64,000 nucleotides of DNA from Streptomyces fulvoviolaceus. Lineage in GTDB: Bacteria; Actinomycetota; Actinomycetes; Streptomycetales; Streptomycetaceae. Location of the stretch: contig NZ_JOEY01000021.1 of NCBI RefSeq assembly GCF_000718165.1, positions 1 through 64,000 on the forward strand. Direction: 5' to 3'. Below are positions 1-7,580 of the stretch, piece after piece (positions within the stretch are counted from its first letter, which is position 1; each line of letters opens with the position of its first letter). The notes beneath the pieces are model-generated. The model made no database searches. It was not told where the DNA came from and worked only from the letters and a program-made list of their open reading frames with translations. Made by a program: the position numbers and the translations under genes.

Positions 1-1
1 C

Positions 2-790
2 ACGCCCGGGCTGCGCCGTGAGGAACTGGCCACCCTGGCCGGCATCAGCATCGACTACTACACCCGCCTGGAGCGCGGCAAGGAAACCCGCCCCAGCCCC
101 TCGGTCGTGGACAGTCTGGCCCGCGCCCTGCGCCTGGAGGACGACGAGCACGAGCACCTGCGCAGCCTGGCGGTGCGCGCCGCGCGCACGGTGCCCGAGC
201 AGCCGACCGCACCCAGCCGCACCGTCCGGCCCGGCGTGAAACTGCTGCTGGAGAGCCTGCGCCCCCACCCCGCACACGTCGTCAGCCGTACCAACGACCT
301 GCTGGCCAGCAATCCGAGCGGTCTGCGGCTGCTCACCGGCATGGCGGAGTGGCCGGCCAGGCAGCGCAACATCGCCCGCTACGTCTTCCTCCACCCCGCC
401 GCCCGGGACCTGTTCCACGACTGGAACATCCAGGTCCGCGGCTGCGTCGCCCGGCTGCGCGCCCTGGCCGGCACTGATCCGGACGCCCCCGACCTGACCC
501 GGCTCGCCGGTGAACTCCTCCTCAAGAGCCCGGAGTTCGCCTGCCTCTGGGAGCGCTACGACGTCAAGGGCCACGCCCACGGCCGCAAGAGGTTCCACCA
601 CCCCGAGGTCGGCGACCTCACCCTCGGCTACCAGTCCATGGAACTGGAGGGCACCCCCGGACACCGCCTGGTCACCCACTACGCCGAACCCGGCACCCCC
701 GAGTACGACGCCCTCGCCCTCCTCGACCTGCTCGGTTCCGAGCCGTCCACGTCCCGGACGGCCCCGGCCAGGGAAGCGTCAACGGGTTGA
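2..790 (+). CDS. MmyB-family helix-turn-helix transcriptional regulator (5' truncated)
   Basis: This is a DNA-binding regulator whose first residues lie left of the window. The visible 262 residues begin inside the XRE-type helix-turn-helix (REELATLAGISIDYYTRLER) and continue into the MmyB-type ligand-binding domain, with an RNIARYVFLHP segment and a LLLKSPEFACLWERYDV block. It aligns along its whole length with the complete paralogue at 2251-3159. MmyB-type regulators in actinomycetes often sit beside, and control, oxidoreductase genes. Here the convergent neighbour is an SDR-type protein, with only 31 bp between the two stop codons. The ligand is unknown. Confidence 0.9.
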   Translation, partial: TPGLRREELATLAGISIDYYTRLERGKETRPSPSVVDSLARALRLEDDEHEHLRSLAVRAARTVPEQPTAPSRTVRPGVKLLLESLRPHPAHVVSRTNDLLASNPSGLRLLTGMAEWPARQRNIARYVFLHPAARDLFHDWNIQVRGCVARLRALAGTDPDAPDLTRLAGELLLKSPEFACLWERYDVKGHAHGRKRFHHPEVGDLTLGYQSMELEGTPGHRLVTHYAEPGTPEYDALALLDLLGSEPSTSRTAPAREASTG

Positions 791-821
791 CCACCGCTGC
801 ACACCCCTGACCCGACCGCCG

Positions 822-1487
822 TCAGGAGTCGAGCTCGTCGGCGAAGTGCCGGAACCCGTGCCGGTCCCGGTGGATCTTCCACAGGGTGTCCGCGAGGACG
901 GCCGGATCCTTGCGGGGGTGCCCGGGGATGATCGCGCCGGGCACGACGAGCTGCGCGACGTGGATGCCGTCGGTGGCGAGGGTGTCGTGCAGCAGACGGC
1001 CGTACGCGCTCTCGGCGGCGAAGGCGATCGACGTCCCGGCGCGCTCGGGGTGCGGGACGACGGCGGTGCCGCCGTTGACGAACAGGACGGTGCCGCGGCC
1101 GAGTGCGCGCATGCCGGGCAGCACCTGCTGGACGGCGGCGACGGGGCCGTAGACGGAGAACTCGATCGGGCCGGTGAGGTCGGTGTGTGTGGTCTCCAGC
1201 ACCGGCAACATGAAGTCCCGCTGCGGGACCGGGCTGTACTGCAGGACCTCGATCGGGCCGAGAGCCGTGCCCGCCGCGCCGAGGGCGGCCGCGAGGGCCC
1301 CGGGGTCGCGTACGTCGGCGGCGAAACCGCGTGCCGTGACGCCCTCGTCGGCCAGCTCCGCGGCCAGGCTGTCGAGCCGTTCCTGACGGCGGGCGACGAG
1401 GGCGACGGCGAAGCCCTCGCGGCCGAAGCGGCGGGCGACGGCGGCACCGAGGCCCGGTCCGGCTCCGATGACGGCGATGCTGGTCAT
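822..1487 (-). CDS. Atypical SDR-family NAD(P)-binding protein
   Basis: A 221-residue protein with a Rossmann fold start (MTSIAVIGAGPGLGAAVARR) in which the usual TGxxxGxG is replaced by GAGPGLG. The usual NNAG is replaced by LQYSP. In the active-site helix the Tyr is present (AESAYGRLLHD) but the Lys of YxxxK is missing, so normal SDR chemistry is doubtful. It may bind NAD(P) without classical oxidoreductase activity, or use another general base. It lies between two MmyB regulators and its promoter region contains tandem 8-bp repeats. Substrate unknown. Confidence 0.8.
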   Translation of the reverse strand: MTSIAVIGAGPGLGAAVARRFGREGFAVALVARRQERLDSLAAELADEGVTARGFAADVRDPGALAAALGAAGTALGPIEVLQYSPVPQRDFMLPVLETTHTDLTGPIEFSVYGPVAAVQQVLPGMRALGRGTVLFVNGGTAVVPHPERAGTSIAFAAESAYGRLLHDTLATDGIHVAQLVVPGAIIPGHPRKDPAVLADTLWKIHRDRHGFRHFADELDS

Positions 1488-1522
1488 GGTGATCCCTGCT
1501 GGTCGGGTTCGGGTTCGGTCGC

Positions 1523-1554
1523 TTCAGTCGTTCAGTCGTTCAGTCGTTCGGTTG
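1523..1554. repeat. Tandem 8-bp repeat upstream of the SDR gene
   Basis: Three perfect head-to-tail copies of TTCAGTCG (1523, 1531, 1539) followed by a degenerate fourth copy (TTCGGTTG). They lie 36-67 bp upstream of the SDR start codon on the minus strand. They could be an operator array or simple slippage; the sequence alone does not decide. Confidence 0.7.
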
Positions 1555-1708
1555 TTCTGTCGGGTGGGCTGCAAGGCCGGGGCCGCCGCCGAGACTACGG
1601 CCAGTGGCACCGCGGAGATCGTCAGGCCGACCCGCATGGCGTGCGGGAAGCCGTCGGAGGGGCAGGGACGGCCCCGGCAGACCCTGCCGTGCCGGGGCGC
1701 CGTGTTCC

Positions 1709-1778
1709 GGGGTGTGACAGGGCCCCTCACTCCGCTGTCCCGCGGATCACCGGCTTGCCAGACTGGATCGCATGGCAC
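1709..1778 (+). promoter_or_regulatory. Duplicated upstream module, copy 1 (before the NTF2-like gene)
   Basis: This stretch matches 2188-2257 at the same distance (63 bp) from the start codon. Shared blocks are GGGGTGTGACAGGGCCCC followed by TCAC, then CTGTCCCGC, then TGCCAGACTG, and the first codons (ATGGCAC). The GTGA…TCAC arms around GGGCCCC form an imperfect palindrome, as expected for a dimeric repressor site. No good Shine-Dalgarno sequence precedes the ATG. Probable target of the adjacent MmyB regulator (inference). Confidence 0.6.
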
Positions 1779-2164
1779 ATGGGCTCACAGCATCCGACCG
1801 GAGCACGGACGACGAGGTCGTCGAGGCGTACCGCGCCCACCTGAAAGCGATGACCGACGGCGACACCGACGCTCTCGACGACCTGCTCGACGACGGCTTC
1901 ACCCTCACCCACATCACCGGGTACGCGCAGCCCAAGGCCGAGTGGCTGTCGCAGATGCGCGCCGGACAGTTCGTGTACCACGGGGTCGTGGAGAAGAGCG
2001 TGACCGTCGCGGTCGAGGGAGACACGGCCCGTCTGGTCGGCCGGATCGTCACGGACGCGACGGTCTACGGCGCGCATGCGGACTGGCGGCTGCAACTGGC
2101 CATGGACTACGCCCGGGAGGGAGACACCTGGACCGCGCTCCGCTCGGTGGCCACGACCTGGTGA
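1772..2164 (+). CDS. NTF2-like / SnoaL-type protein
   Basis: A 130-residue single-domain protein with the alpha+beta cone pattern of NTF2-like (DUF4440/SnoaL) proteins: an N-terminal helix (DEVVEAYRAHLKAMTDGD), a DDLLDDGFTLTHITG segment, then strands ending in DTWTALRS. The family includes small cyclases, isomerases and stress proteins; no substrate can be assigned. It shares its upstream sequence with the next gene, so the two are probably co-regulated. Confidence 0.8.
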   Translation: MAHGLTASDRSTDDEVVEAYRAHLKAMTDGDTDALDDLLDDGFTLTHITGYAQPKAEWLSQMRAGQFVYHGVVEKSVTVAVEGDTARLVGRIVTDATVYGAHADWRLQLAMDYAREGDTWTALRSVATTW

Positions 2165-2187
2165 CAGCGTGGCGCGACTGGCGTTCG

Positions 2188-2257
2188 GGGGTGTGACAGG
2201 GCCCCTCACGTTACTGTCCCGCAGGTCACAGGGCTGCCAGACTGAACCGCATGGCAC
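2188..2257 (+). promoter_or_regulatory. Duplicated upstream module, copy 2 (before the MmyB regulator)
   Basis: Second copy of the element at 1709-1778. It carries the same palindromic core (TGTGACAGGGCCCCTCAC) and the same CTGTCCCGC and TGCCAGACTG blocks, with the start codon again 63 bp from the left edge. The similarity stops just inside both genes. A likely autoregulatory site for the regulator. Confidence 0.6.
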
Positions 2258-3159
2258 GTGAGCAGCACAGTGGCGGCAACGGCGGCAGCGAGCTGGGGCG
2301 GTTCCTGAGGGCCCGCCGGGCGCGGGTGACTCCCGCCGAAGTCGGCCTCCCGGAGGGGCCCGGGCTGCGCCGTACGCCCGGCCTGCGCCGCGAGGAACTG
2401 GCCACACTCGCCGGGGTCAGCATCGACTACTACACCCGGCTGGAACGCGGCAAGGAGACCAACCCCAGCCCGTCCGTCGTCGACGCCCTAGCCGTGGCCC
2501 TGCTGCTGGACGGCGACGAACACGAGCACCTGCGCGACCTCGCGGCCCGCGCCGCGCGCAGCGGCCCGGCCGAGCCCGCGGCGGCACCCAGCCGGACCGT
2601 GGCCCCCGGCGTCGAACTGCTGCTGGAGAGCCTGCGCCCCCACCCCGCCCACGTGGTCGACCGAACGATGGAACTGATCGCCTGGAACCCCGGCGGTCTG
2701 CACCTGATGGCCGGGATGGAGGACTGGCCGCCCGGCCGGCGCAACGTCGTGCGCTACGTCTTCCTGCACCCCATGGCCCGCACGCTCTTCGAGGACTGGG
2801 AGAACCAGATCCGCGGCTGTGTCGCCCGCCTGCGCACGCTCGCCGGCATCGAACCCGACGCCCCCGACCTCATCGGCCTCGTCGACGAACTCCTGCTCAA
2901 GAGCCCGGACTTCGCCCGGCTGTGGGAGCAGTACGACGTCAAGGGCAACACCACCGGCAGCAAGACCTTCCACCACCCCCGGGCCGGCGACGTCACCTTC
3001 GGCTACCAGATCATGGAGCTGGAAGGCACCTACGGCCATCGGCTGGTCGCGTACCACGCCGAGCCCGGGACGCCCGCGTACGACGCGATGCTCCTGCTCG
3101 ACGCGGCCGCGGGCGAGCCCGCCCCTGTCAGGAAGCCGGCTTCACGGTCTTCATCGTGA
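2251..3159 (+). CDS. MmyB-family helix-turn-helix transcriptional regulator
   Basis: A complete 302-residue regulator. Residues about 10-85 form an XRE-type helix-turn-helix (LGRFLRARRARVTPAEVGLP, then REELATLAGVSIDYYTRLER). Residues about 110-290 form the MmyB-like ligand-binding domain (RNVVRYVFLHP; LLLKSPDFARLWEQYDVKG; FGYQIMELEGTYGHRLVAYH). It is closely related to the truncated gene at the left edge, so the pair are paralogues flanking the SDR and NTF2-like genes. Its last 32 bp overlap the convergent lrp remnant. Confidence 0.92.
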   Translation: MAREQHSGGNGGSELGRFLRARRARVTPAEVGLPEGPGLRRTPGLRREELATLAGVSIDYYTRLERGKETNPSPSVVDALAVALLLDGDEHEHLRDLAARAARSGPAEPAAAPSRTVAPGVELLLESLRPHPAHVVDRTMELIAWNPGGLHLMAGMEDWPPGRRNVVRYVFLHPMARTLFEDWENQIRGCVARLRTLAGIEPDAPDLIGLVDELLLKSPDFARLWEQYDVKGNTTGSKTFHHPRAGDVTFGYQIMELEGTYGHRLVAYHAEPGTPAYDAMLLLDAAAGEPAPVRKPASRSSS

Positions 3160-3523
3160 AGTACGAGGTGACGTTCTTGACGCGCGGGATGGTCATGACG
3201 CGTGTGCCGAGGAAGGTCTCGCAGCCGGCCAGATCGCCGACGGCCACGCGGACGAAGCAGTCGGGGCTGCCGAACAGCCGGCGCAGTTCCAGGACCTCCT
3301 CGGCCGGTGCCAGGGTCTGCTCGAAGCGCTCGAAGCGCTCGAAGCGCTCGAAGCGCTCGACGGTCTCCGCGTCCTGGGATGCGAGGGTCAGGTCGATCAG
3401 CACCTCGAAGGACCGCCCGACGGCGGCCGCGTCGATGACGGCCCGGTAGCCGCGGATCACACCGTCCGCCTCCAGCCGCTGCACGCGCCGCAGGCACGGG
3501 CCGGTGGCACGGGCCGGTGGCAC
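3128..3523 (-). pseudogene. Lrp/AsnC-family regulator, N-terminal helix-turn-helix missing
   Basis: The reading frame keeps the end of an Lrp recognition helix (GPCLRRVQRLEADGVIRGYR) and the whole RAM effector domain down to RVKNVTSYFTMKTVKPAS. The roughly 35-40 residues that should precede it are absent. In their place lie five 13-bp repeats that encode low-complexity Pro/Ala/Arg sequence. A second, in-frame 9-bp expansion inserts ERF units in the effector domain. It would have faced an azlCD operon, a classic Lrp-type arrangement, and that operon is broken too. Probably non-functional; a truncated effector-only protein is possible. Confidence 0.75.
3320..3355. repeat. Four tandem 9-bp repeats inside the lrp remnant
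   Basis: Four perfect copies of CTCGAAGCG. On the minus strand they encode a repeating Arg-Phe-Glu tripeptide (ERFERFERFERF) in the Lrp effector domain, a typical in-frame slippage product. Confidence 0.95.
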
Positions 3524-3557
3524 GGGCCGGTGGCACGGGCCGGTGGCACGGGCCGGT
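3493..3557. repeat. Five tandem 13-bp repeats replacing the lrp N-terminus
   Basis: Five perfect copies of GGCACGGGCCGGT lie exactly where the lrp reading frame should continue into its helix-turn-helix. The unit is not a multiple of three, so changes in copy number would shift the frame. Confidence 0.95.
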
Positions 3558-3639
3558 GGTGAATGGACAGGTGCAGCAACGCACTCCGACCCTTGTCACC
3601 GGTCCCCTCTCGGCCCTGGCCGCTGTCCGGCGGAAGCAG

Positions 3640-3870
3640 ATGTCCGCGGGCCTGCGCTACTCCTTCTCCGTGTTCGCGTGCTCCCTGGAGCTGCTGCTGG
3701 TGGGCATGACGGCCACCGTCAGCCCGCTCGCGCCGATCGTCCTCGTGGTCGACTTCCGGCACGTCTTCTCCTGGACTGCGCCCTGTGCGTCCTGTTCACC
3801 GTGCTCGCCCTGGACGCGTTCCGCTCCCGCGCCGAGGTCGCCTCGGTGCCGTCGGCCCACCCGGGAGGCC
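3640..3870 (+). pseudogene. azlC: azlC remnant (branched-chain amino acid exporter subunit)
   Basis: Two AzlC-like segments in different frames. The first, about 3640-3770, reads GLRYSFSVFACS … SPLAPIVLVVDFRHVF and resembles the PLA(A/P)I…NFRH(L/V)FY region of AzlC. The second, from about 3771, reads LDCALCVLFTVLALDAFRSR and resembles an AzlC C-terminal helix. The middle of the protein is missing and the frame changes at the junction, so the gene is disrupted by deletion. AzlC works with AzlD in the inner membrane. Confidence 0.6.
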
Positions 3871-3892
3871 ACCGGTGCCTGGCACCTCGTAA

Positions 3893-4147
3893 CTCATCGC
3901 CGTCCTCGGCAGGCTCCCCGACTCGGCGATCGTGCGGCAGCTGTCGGCGTGGCTGCCGGTGGGAGTCCTCGCGATCCTTGCCGTGACCGCTCTGCACGGC
4001 ACGATCGAGTCCGCCCCGGACGCGACCGGGTACGCCCTGCTCGCGGTCGCCGCCACCGCCGGCGTCCACCGGGCCTTCGGCCGCCGCACGATCCTGGGCG
4101 TCGGCATCGGCACGGCGGTCCACGTCGTCCTCGTCAGCGCCCTGTGA
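3893..4147 (+). pseudogene. azlD: azlD remnant (branched-chain amino acid transport subunit), 5' end lost
   Basis: The frame carries the C-terminal two thirds of an AzlD-like protein (RLPDSAIVRQLSAWLPVGVL … GRRTILGVGIGTAVHVVL). The first transmembrane segment is missing and a TAA stop lies directly upstream in frame at 3890-3892. The only usable ATG (3932) would give a 71-residue stub. Together with the lrp and azlC remnants it forms one decayed locus. Confidence 0.65.
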
Positions 4148-4183
4148 GACAGGTGCTCTCCCGGGACCGCCTACCCTTGACCC

Positions 4184-5707
4184 ATGACCAGCAGCGACCG
4201 GAGCCCGGCAGTGGATGTTCGATCATCTAAGACCTATGAAGTGCGCACCTACGGGTGCCAGATGAACGTCCACGACTCCGAGCGATTGTCCGGGCTGCTC
4301 GAGGACGCCGGTTACGTGAAGGCGCCCGAGGGGGCGGACGGCGACGCGGACGTCGTCGTCTTCAACACCTGCGCGGTGCGCGAGAACGCCGACAACCGGC
4401 TGTACGGCAACCTCGGCCGCCTCGCCCCGATGAAGACCAAGCGCCCCGGGATGCAGATCGCGGTCGGCGGCTGTCTCGCGCAGAAGGACCGCGACACCAT
4501 CGTGAAGCGGGCGCCCTGGGTGGACGTCGTCTTCGGCACCCACAACATCGGCAAGCTGCCCGTCCTGCTGGAACGCGCGCGCGTTCAGGAAGAGGCGCAG
4601 GTCGAGATCGCCGAGTCGCTGGAGGCCTTCCCCTCCACGCTGCCCACCCGCCGCGAGAGCGCGTACGCGGCCTGGGTGTCGATCTCCGTCGGCTGCAACA
4701 ACACCTGCACCTTCTGCATCGTCCCGGCCCTGCGCGGCAAGGAGAAGGACCGCCGCACCGGCGACATCCTCGCCGAGATCGAGGCCCTGGTCGGCGAGGG
4801 CGTCTCCGAGATCACGCTGCTCGGCCAGAATGTCAACGCGTACGGCTCCGACATCGGCGACCGCGAGGCCTTCAGCAAGCTGCTGCGGGCCTGCGGCACG
4901 ATCGACGGCCTGGAGCGTGTCCGCTTCACGTCTCCCCACCCGCGCGACTTCACGGATGACGTGATCGCGGCGATGGCCGAGACCCCGAACGTCATGCCGC
5001 AGCTCCACATGCCCATGCAGTCCGGCTCGGACACGGTCCTGAAGGCGATGCGCCGCTCGTACCGGCAGGAGCGTTACCTCGGGATCATCGAGAAGGTCCG
5101 TGCCGCCATGCCGGACGCCGCGATCTCGACCGACATCATCGTGGGCTTCCCCGGCGAGACCGAGGAGGACTTCGAGCAGACCATGCACGCGGTCCGCGAG
5201 GCCCGCTTCACGAACGCCTTCACCTTCCAGTATTCCAAGCGCCCCGGAACCCCCGCGGCGACCATGGACGGGCAGATCCCCAAGGAGGTCGTGCAGTCGC
5301 GTTACGAGCGTCTCGTCGCCCTCCAGGAGGAGATCTCCTGGGACGAGAACAAGAAGCAGGTCGGCCGCAAGCTCGACCTCATGGTCGCCGAGGGCGAGGG
5401 CCGCAAGGACGGCGCCACCCACCGCCTCTCCGGCCGCGCCCCCGACAACCGCCTGGTCCACTTCACCAAGCCGGACCAGGAGGTCCGCCCCGGCGACGTG
5501 GTCACCGTCGAGATCACCTACGCCGCCCCGCACCACCTCCTCGCCGAGGGCCCCGTCCTCGACGTGCGCCGCACGCGCGCGGGCGACGCCTGGGAGAAGC
5601 GGAACGCCGCGGAGGCCGCGAAGCCGGCGGGCGTGATGCTGGGCCTGCCGCAGATCGGCGTCCCGGCGCCGCTCCCGGCGGCGACGGGCGGCTGCGCGGC
5701 GCACTGA
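4184..5707 (+). CDS. miaB: tRNA-2-methylthio-N6-dimethylallyladenosine synthase MiaB
   Basis: A radical SAM methylthiotransferase that converts i6A37 to ms2i6A37 in tRNAs reading UNN codons. The 507 residues show the N-terminal UPF0004 domain with cysteines in [15 protein letters not shown] and VGGCLAQ for one 4Fe-4S cluster. The radical SAM motif CNNTCTFC holds the catalytic cluster, followed by [17 protein letters not shown] and a C-terminal TRAM domain (about residues 385-460). The Ala/Gly-rich tail is typical of Streptomyces. Its partner gene miaA lies 1.9 kb downstream on the same strand. Start at ATG 4184; the Shine-Dalgarno is weak. Confidence 0.97.
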   Translation: MTSSDRSPAVDVRSSKTYEVRTYGCQMNVHDSERLSGLLEDAGYVKAPEGADGDADVVVFNTCAVRENADNRLYGNLGRLAPMKTKRPGMQIAVGGCLAQKDRDTIVKRAPWVDVVFGTHNIGKLPVLLERARVQEEAQVEIAESLEAFPSTLPTRRESAYAAWVSISVGCNNTCTFCIVPALRGKEKDRRTGDILAEIEALVGEGVSEITLLGQNVNAYGSDIGDREAFSKLLRACGTIDGLERVRFTSPHPRDFTDDVIAAMAETPNVMPQLHMPMQSGSDTVLKAMRRSYRQERYLGIIEKVRAAMPDAAISTDIIVGFPGETEEDFEQTMHAVREARFTNAFTFQYSKRPGTPAATMDGQIPKEVVQSRYERLVALQEEISWDENKKQVGRKLDLMVAEGEGRKDGATHRLSGRAPDNRLVHFTKPDQEVRPGDVVTVEITYAAPHHLLAEGPVLDVRRTRAGDAWEKRNAAEAAKPAGVMLGLPQIGVPAPLPAATGGCAAH

Positions 5708-5744
5708 GCGCACGCCGGTCACGGAGGAGAGGCGGGGGCGGGGC

Positions 5745-6041
5745 ATGGGGCGCTGGGTGGTCGTCGTCGACCGCAGTTTCGGGGACCATCACGACGTGGA
5801 CGAGGTGGATCACTTCGAGGGCACCCGGGAAGAAGCCCGCGCCCGCCTGTACGAGATCGCCTGCACCCACCGCCCGCGCCTCGGCCTGCGTCAGCAGCGT
5901 CGGCAGGTCTACCGGATCGGTGACGGCGACGCCTACTACGTGAGCATCGAAGGCCTGATGTCCACGCAGCGGGTGGTGTACCGGCTCGCCGAACTGGCGT
6001 GGAGCACCCATCCCGAGTCCGGGCCCCAGGCCTGGAAGTAG
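5745..6041 (+). CDS. Conserved hypothetical protein (98 aa)
   Basis: A small soluble protein starting MGRWVVVVDRSFGDHHDVDE, with basic and aromatic residues towards the end. A strong purine-rich tract precedes the ATG. It lies 37 bp after miaB and 10 bp before the next gene, so the three are probably co-transcribed. I recognise no functional motif. Confidence 0.8.
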   Translation: MGRWVVVVDRSFGDHHDVDEVDHFEGTREEARARLYEIACTHRPRLGLRQQRRQVYRIGDGDAYYVSIEGLMSTQRVVYRLAELAWSTHPESGPQAWK

Positions 6042-6051
6042 GCTGCCGATC

Positions 6052-6765
6052 ATGCTTGTAGCAGCCGCCGTCTGCCCCTGCCCGCCCCTCCTCGTGCCCC
6101 AGGTCGCCGCGGGGGCCGCGCCCGAGCTGGACTCCGCACGTGCCGCCTGCGCGGACTCCCTGGGTGTGCTCGCCGCCGCCCGGCCCGACCTGCTCGTGGT
6201 CGTGGGGCCCGCCGAGCGCGACGGGCGCGGAGCGCACCCCGAGGGCACGCCCGGGTCCTTCCGCGGCTTCGGGGTGGATCTCGACGTACGGCTGGGCAGC
6301 GACGGCGGCGCGGGATCCGACCGCGAGCTGCCGCCCTCCCTCGCTGTTGCCGCATGGCTGCTGGAGCGCACCGGCTGGTCCGACGCCCCGATCGAGGGAC
6401 TCGGCGTGGGGGAACCGCTGGCCGCCGAGCGGTGTATCCAAGTCGGGAGGGACATCGCCGCCCGGGCCGAGCGGGTGGCGCTGCTGGTGATGGGCGACGC
6501 CAGTGCCTGCCGCACGCTCAAGGCCCCCGGCTATTTCGACGAGCGGGCGGCGCCCTTCGACGCGGAGGTCGCGCGTGCGCTGGGGGCGGCGGACGTGGCG
6601 GCCCTCGAAGCGCTGGACACCGAGCTGGCGTACGAACTGAAGGCCTCCGGCCGCGCGCCCTGGCAGGTCCTCGCGGGCGCGGCCGAGGACGCGGACCTCG
6701 TCGGCGTGCTCCTGTACGAGAACGCGCCGTACGGGGTGGGGTATGTCGTGGCGACCTGGTCCTGA
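6052..6765 (+). CDS. Class III extradiol dioxygenase LigB-like domain protein
   Basis: A 237-residue protein starting MLVAAAVCPCPPLLVPQVAA. It has the overall layout of proteins resembling the B subunit of class III extradiol ring-cleavage dioxygenases: an N-terminal substrate-pocket segment, LLVVVGPAERDG, and VALLVMGDASACRT in the middle. The His pattern of true LigB enzymes is not evident, so catalytic activity is uncertain. It is a fixed companion of the miaB–miaA block in streptomycetes (from memory). Confidence 0.7.
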   Translation: MLVAAAVCPCPPLLVPQVAAGAAPELDSARAACADSLGVLAAARPDLLVVVGPAERDGRGAHPEGTPGSFRGFGVDLDVRLGSDGGAGSDRELPPSLAVAAWLLERTGWSDAPIEGLGVGEPLAAERCIQVGRDIAARAERVALLVMGDASACRTLKAPGYFDERAAPFDAEVARALGAADVAALEALDTELAYELKASGRAPWQVLAGAAEDADLVGVLLYENAPYGVGYVVATWS

Positions 6766-6781
6766 CCCACCGATGAAACGG

Positions 6782-6817
6782 CGGACGGCCGGGAGCGTCG
6801 TGCTCCGCGGCCGTCCG
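6782..6817. terminator. Bidirectional hairpin between convergent genes
   Basis: The inverted repeat CGGACGGCC / GGCCGTCCG, with an inner GGAGC / GCTCC stem, lies just after the LigB-like gene and just before the stop of the convergent antitoxin-like gene. A likely shared terminator. Confidence 0.7.
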
Positions 6818-6834
6818 TCGATGTGCCGTGCCGT

Positions 6835-7104
6835 TCAGGAAGCAGGCGGTGGTGAGGCAGGGGGCGTGGTGCCGCCCCCCGGTCCCTCCGTGCCGTCCTT
6901 GTGCGCGAGTCGGTCCATGGCGTGCTTGGCCTTGCCCGTGCCCGTCTGGATCTTGTTGCTGTACTTGCCCTTGGTCTTCTCGTCGACGACCTTCGCGGCC
7001 TTGTCCAGGCCGTGCTGGATCTTGTCTCCGTGCTGATGAGCGAGACCGGAGACCTTGTCCTTGGCCGGGCTGAGTTTGGCTTTCAAATTGTTCAGGAGAC
7101 CCAT
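6835..7104 (-). CDS. Small antitoxin-like protein (MT0933/Rv0909 type)
   Basis: An 89-residue protein starting MGLLNNLKAKLSPAKDKVSG. Amphipathic Lys/Ala-rich helices (HGDKIQHGLDKAAKVVDEKT) are followed by a Gly/Pro tail. This matches the actinobacterial MT0933-type antitoxin family. The start is supported by a GGGAAGGTG ribosome-binding site. No toxin-like gene adjoins it, so a toxin-antitoxin role is not supported here and a general stress-protein role is equally possible. Confidence 0.7.
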   Translation of the reverse strand: MGLLNNLKAKLSPAKDKVSGLAHQHGDKIQHGLDKAAKVVDEKTKGKYSNKIQTGTGKAKHAMDRLAHKDGTEGPGGGTTPPASPPPAS

Positions 7105-7128
7105 CGTTCACCTTCCCGCGCGGGGCAG

Positions 7129-7398
7129 TTACGTGCGGGCGCCCTCGCCGGCCTCGCTGTCGGCCGCTTCCTCGGCGGACTGCTGCTTGGGGATCTCGAC
7201 GCCTTCGGCGGCGGTGTCCTCGACGGCCTCCGTCGCCGTCGCCTCGACCGTGTCCTCGGCCAGGGCCTCGTCCGACCCCTTCGCCTCTGCCGCCTCCTCC
7301 GCCTCGGGCTCGGCCGTCGGTGTGACGGCCCCTGCCTCGGCGGTTGACGCCTCCTCCGTAGCCTTCGACCTCCGGAGAAGTCGTGCGAAAACGCCCAT
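7129..7398 (-). CDS. Acidic Ala/Glu-rich small protein
   Basis: An 89-residue protein beginning MGVFARLLRRSKATEEAS. After the short basic N-terminus nearly all residues are Ala, Glu, Thr or Val, giving a disordered acidic tail. The ATG at 7398 is preferred over upstream codons because the composition changes abruptly there. Similar proteins sit next to miaA in other streptomycetes (from memory). No function can be given. Confidence 0.6.
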   Translation of the reverse strand: MGVFARLLRRSKATEEASTAEAGAVTPTAEPEAEEAAEAKGSDEALAEDTVEATATEAVEDTAAEGVEIPKQQSAEEAADSEAGEGART

Positions 7399-7580
7399 AT
7401 CCACTCCATACGTTACTCGTGCGGGGGAAATCCCGCGTCGCCCGGTGCGTCCATTTGCGCCACTCGGATCGCCGCCTCTTCGAAACGGCGGCGGAAACCA
7501 CGCAACAGGCAACGACCCCGCACCCGTGCCGTCACGTAACTCGTTCGAGGCCACGCCCTGAGGTTTGCGAGACTGGGGCG

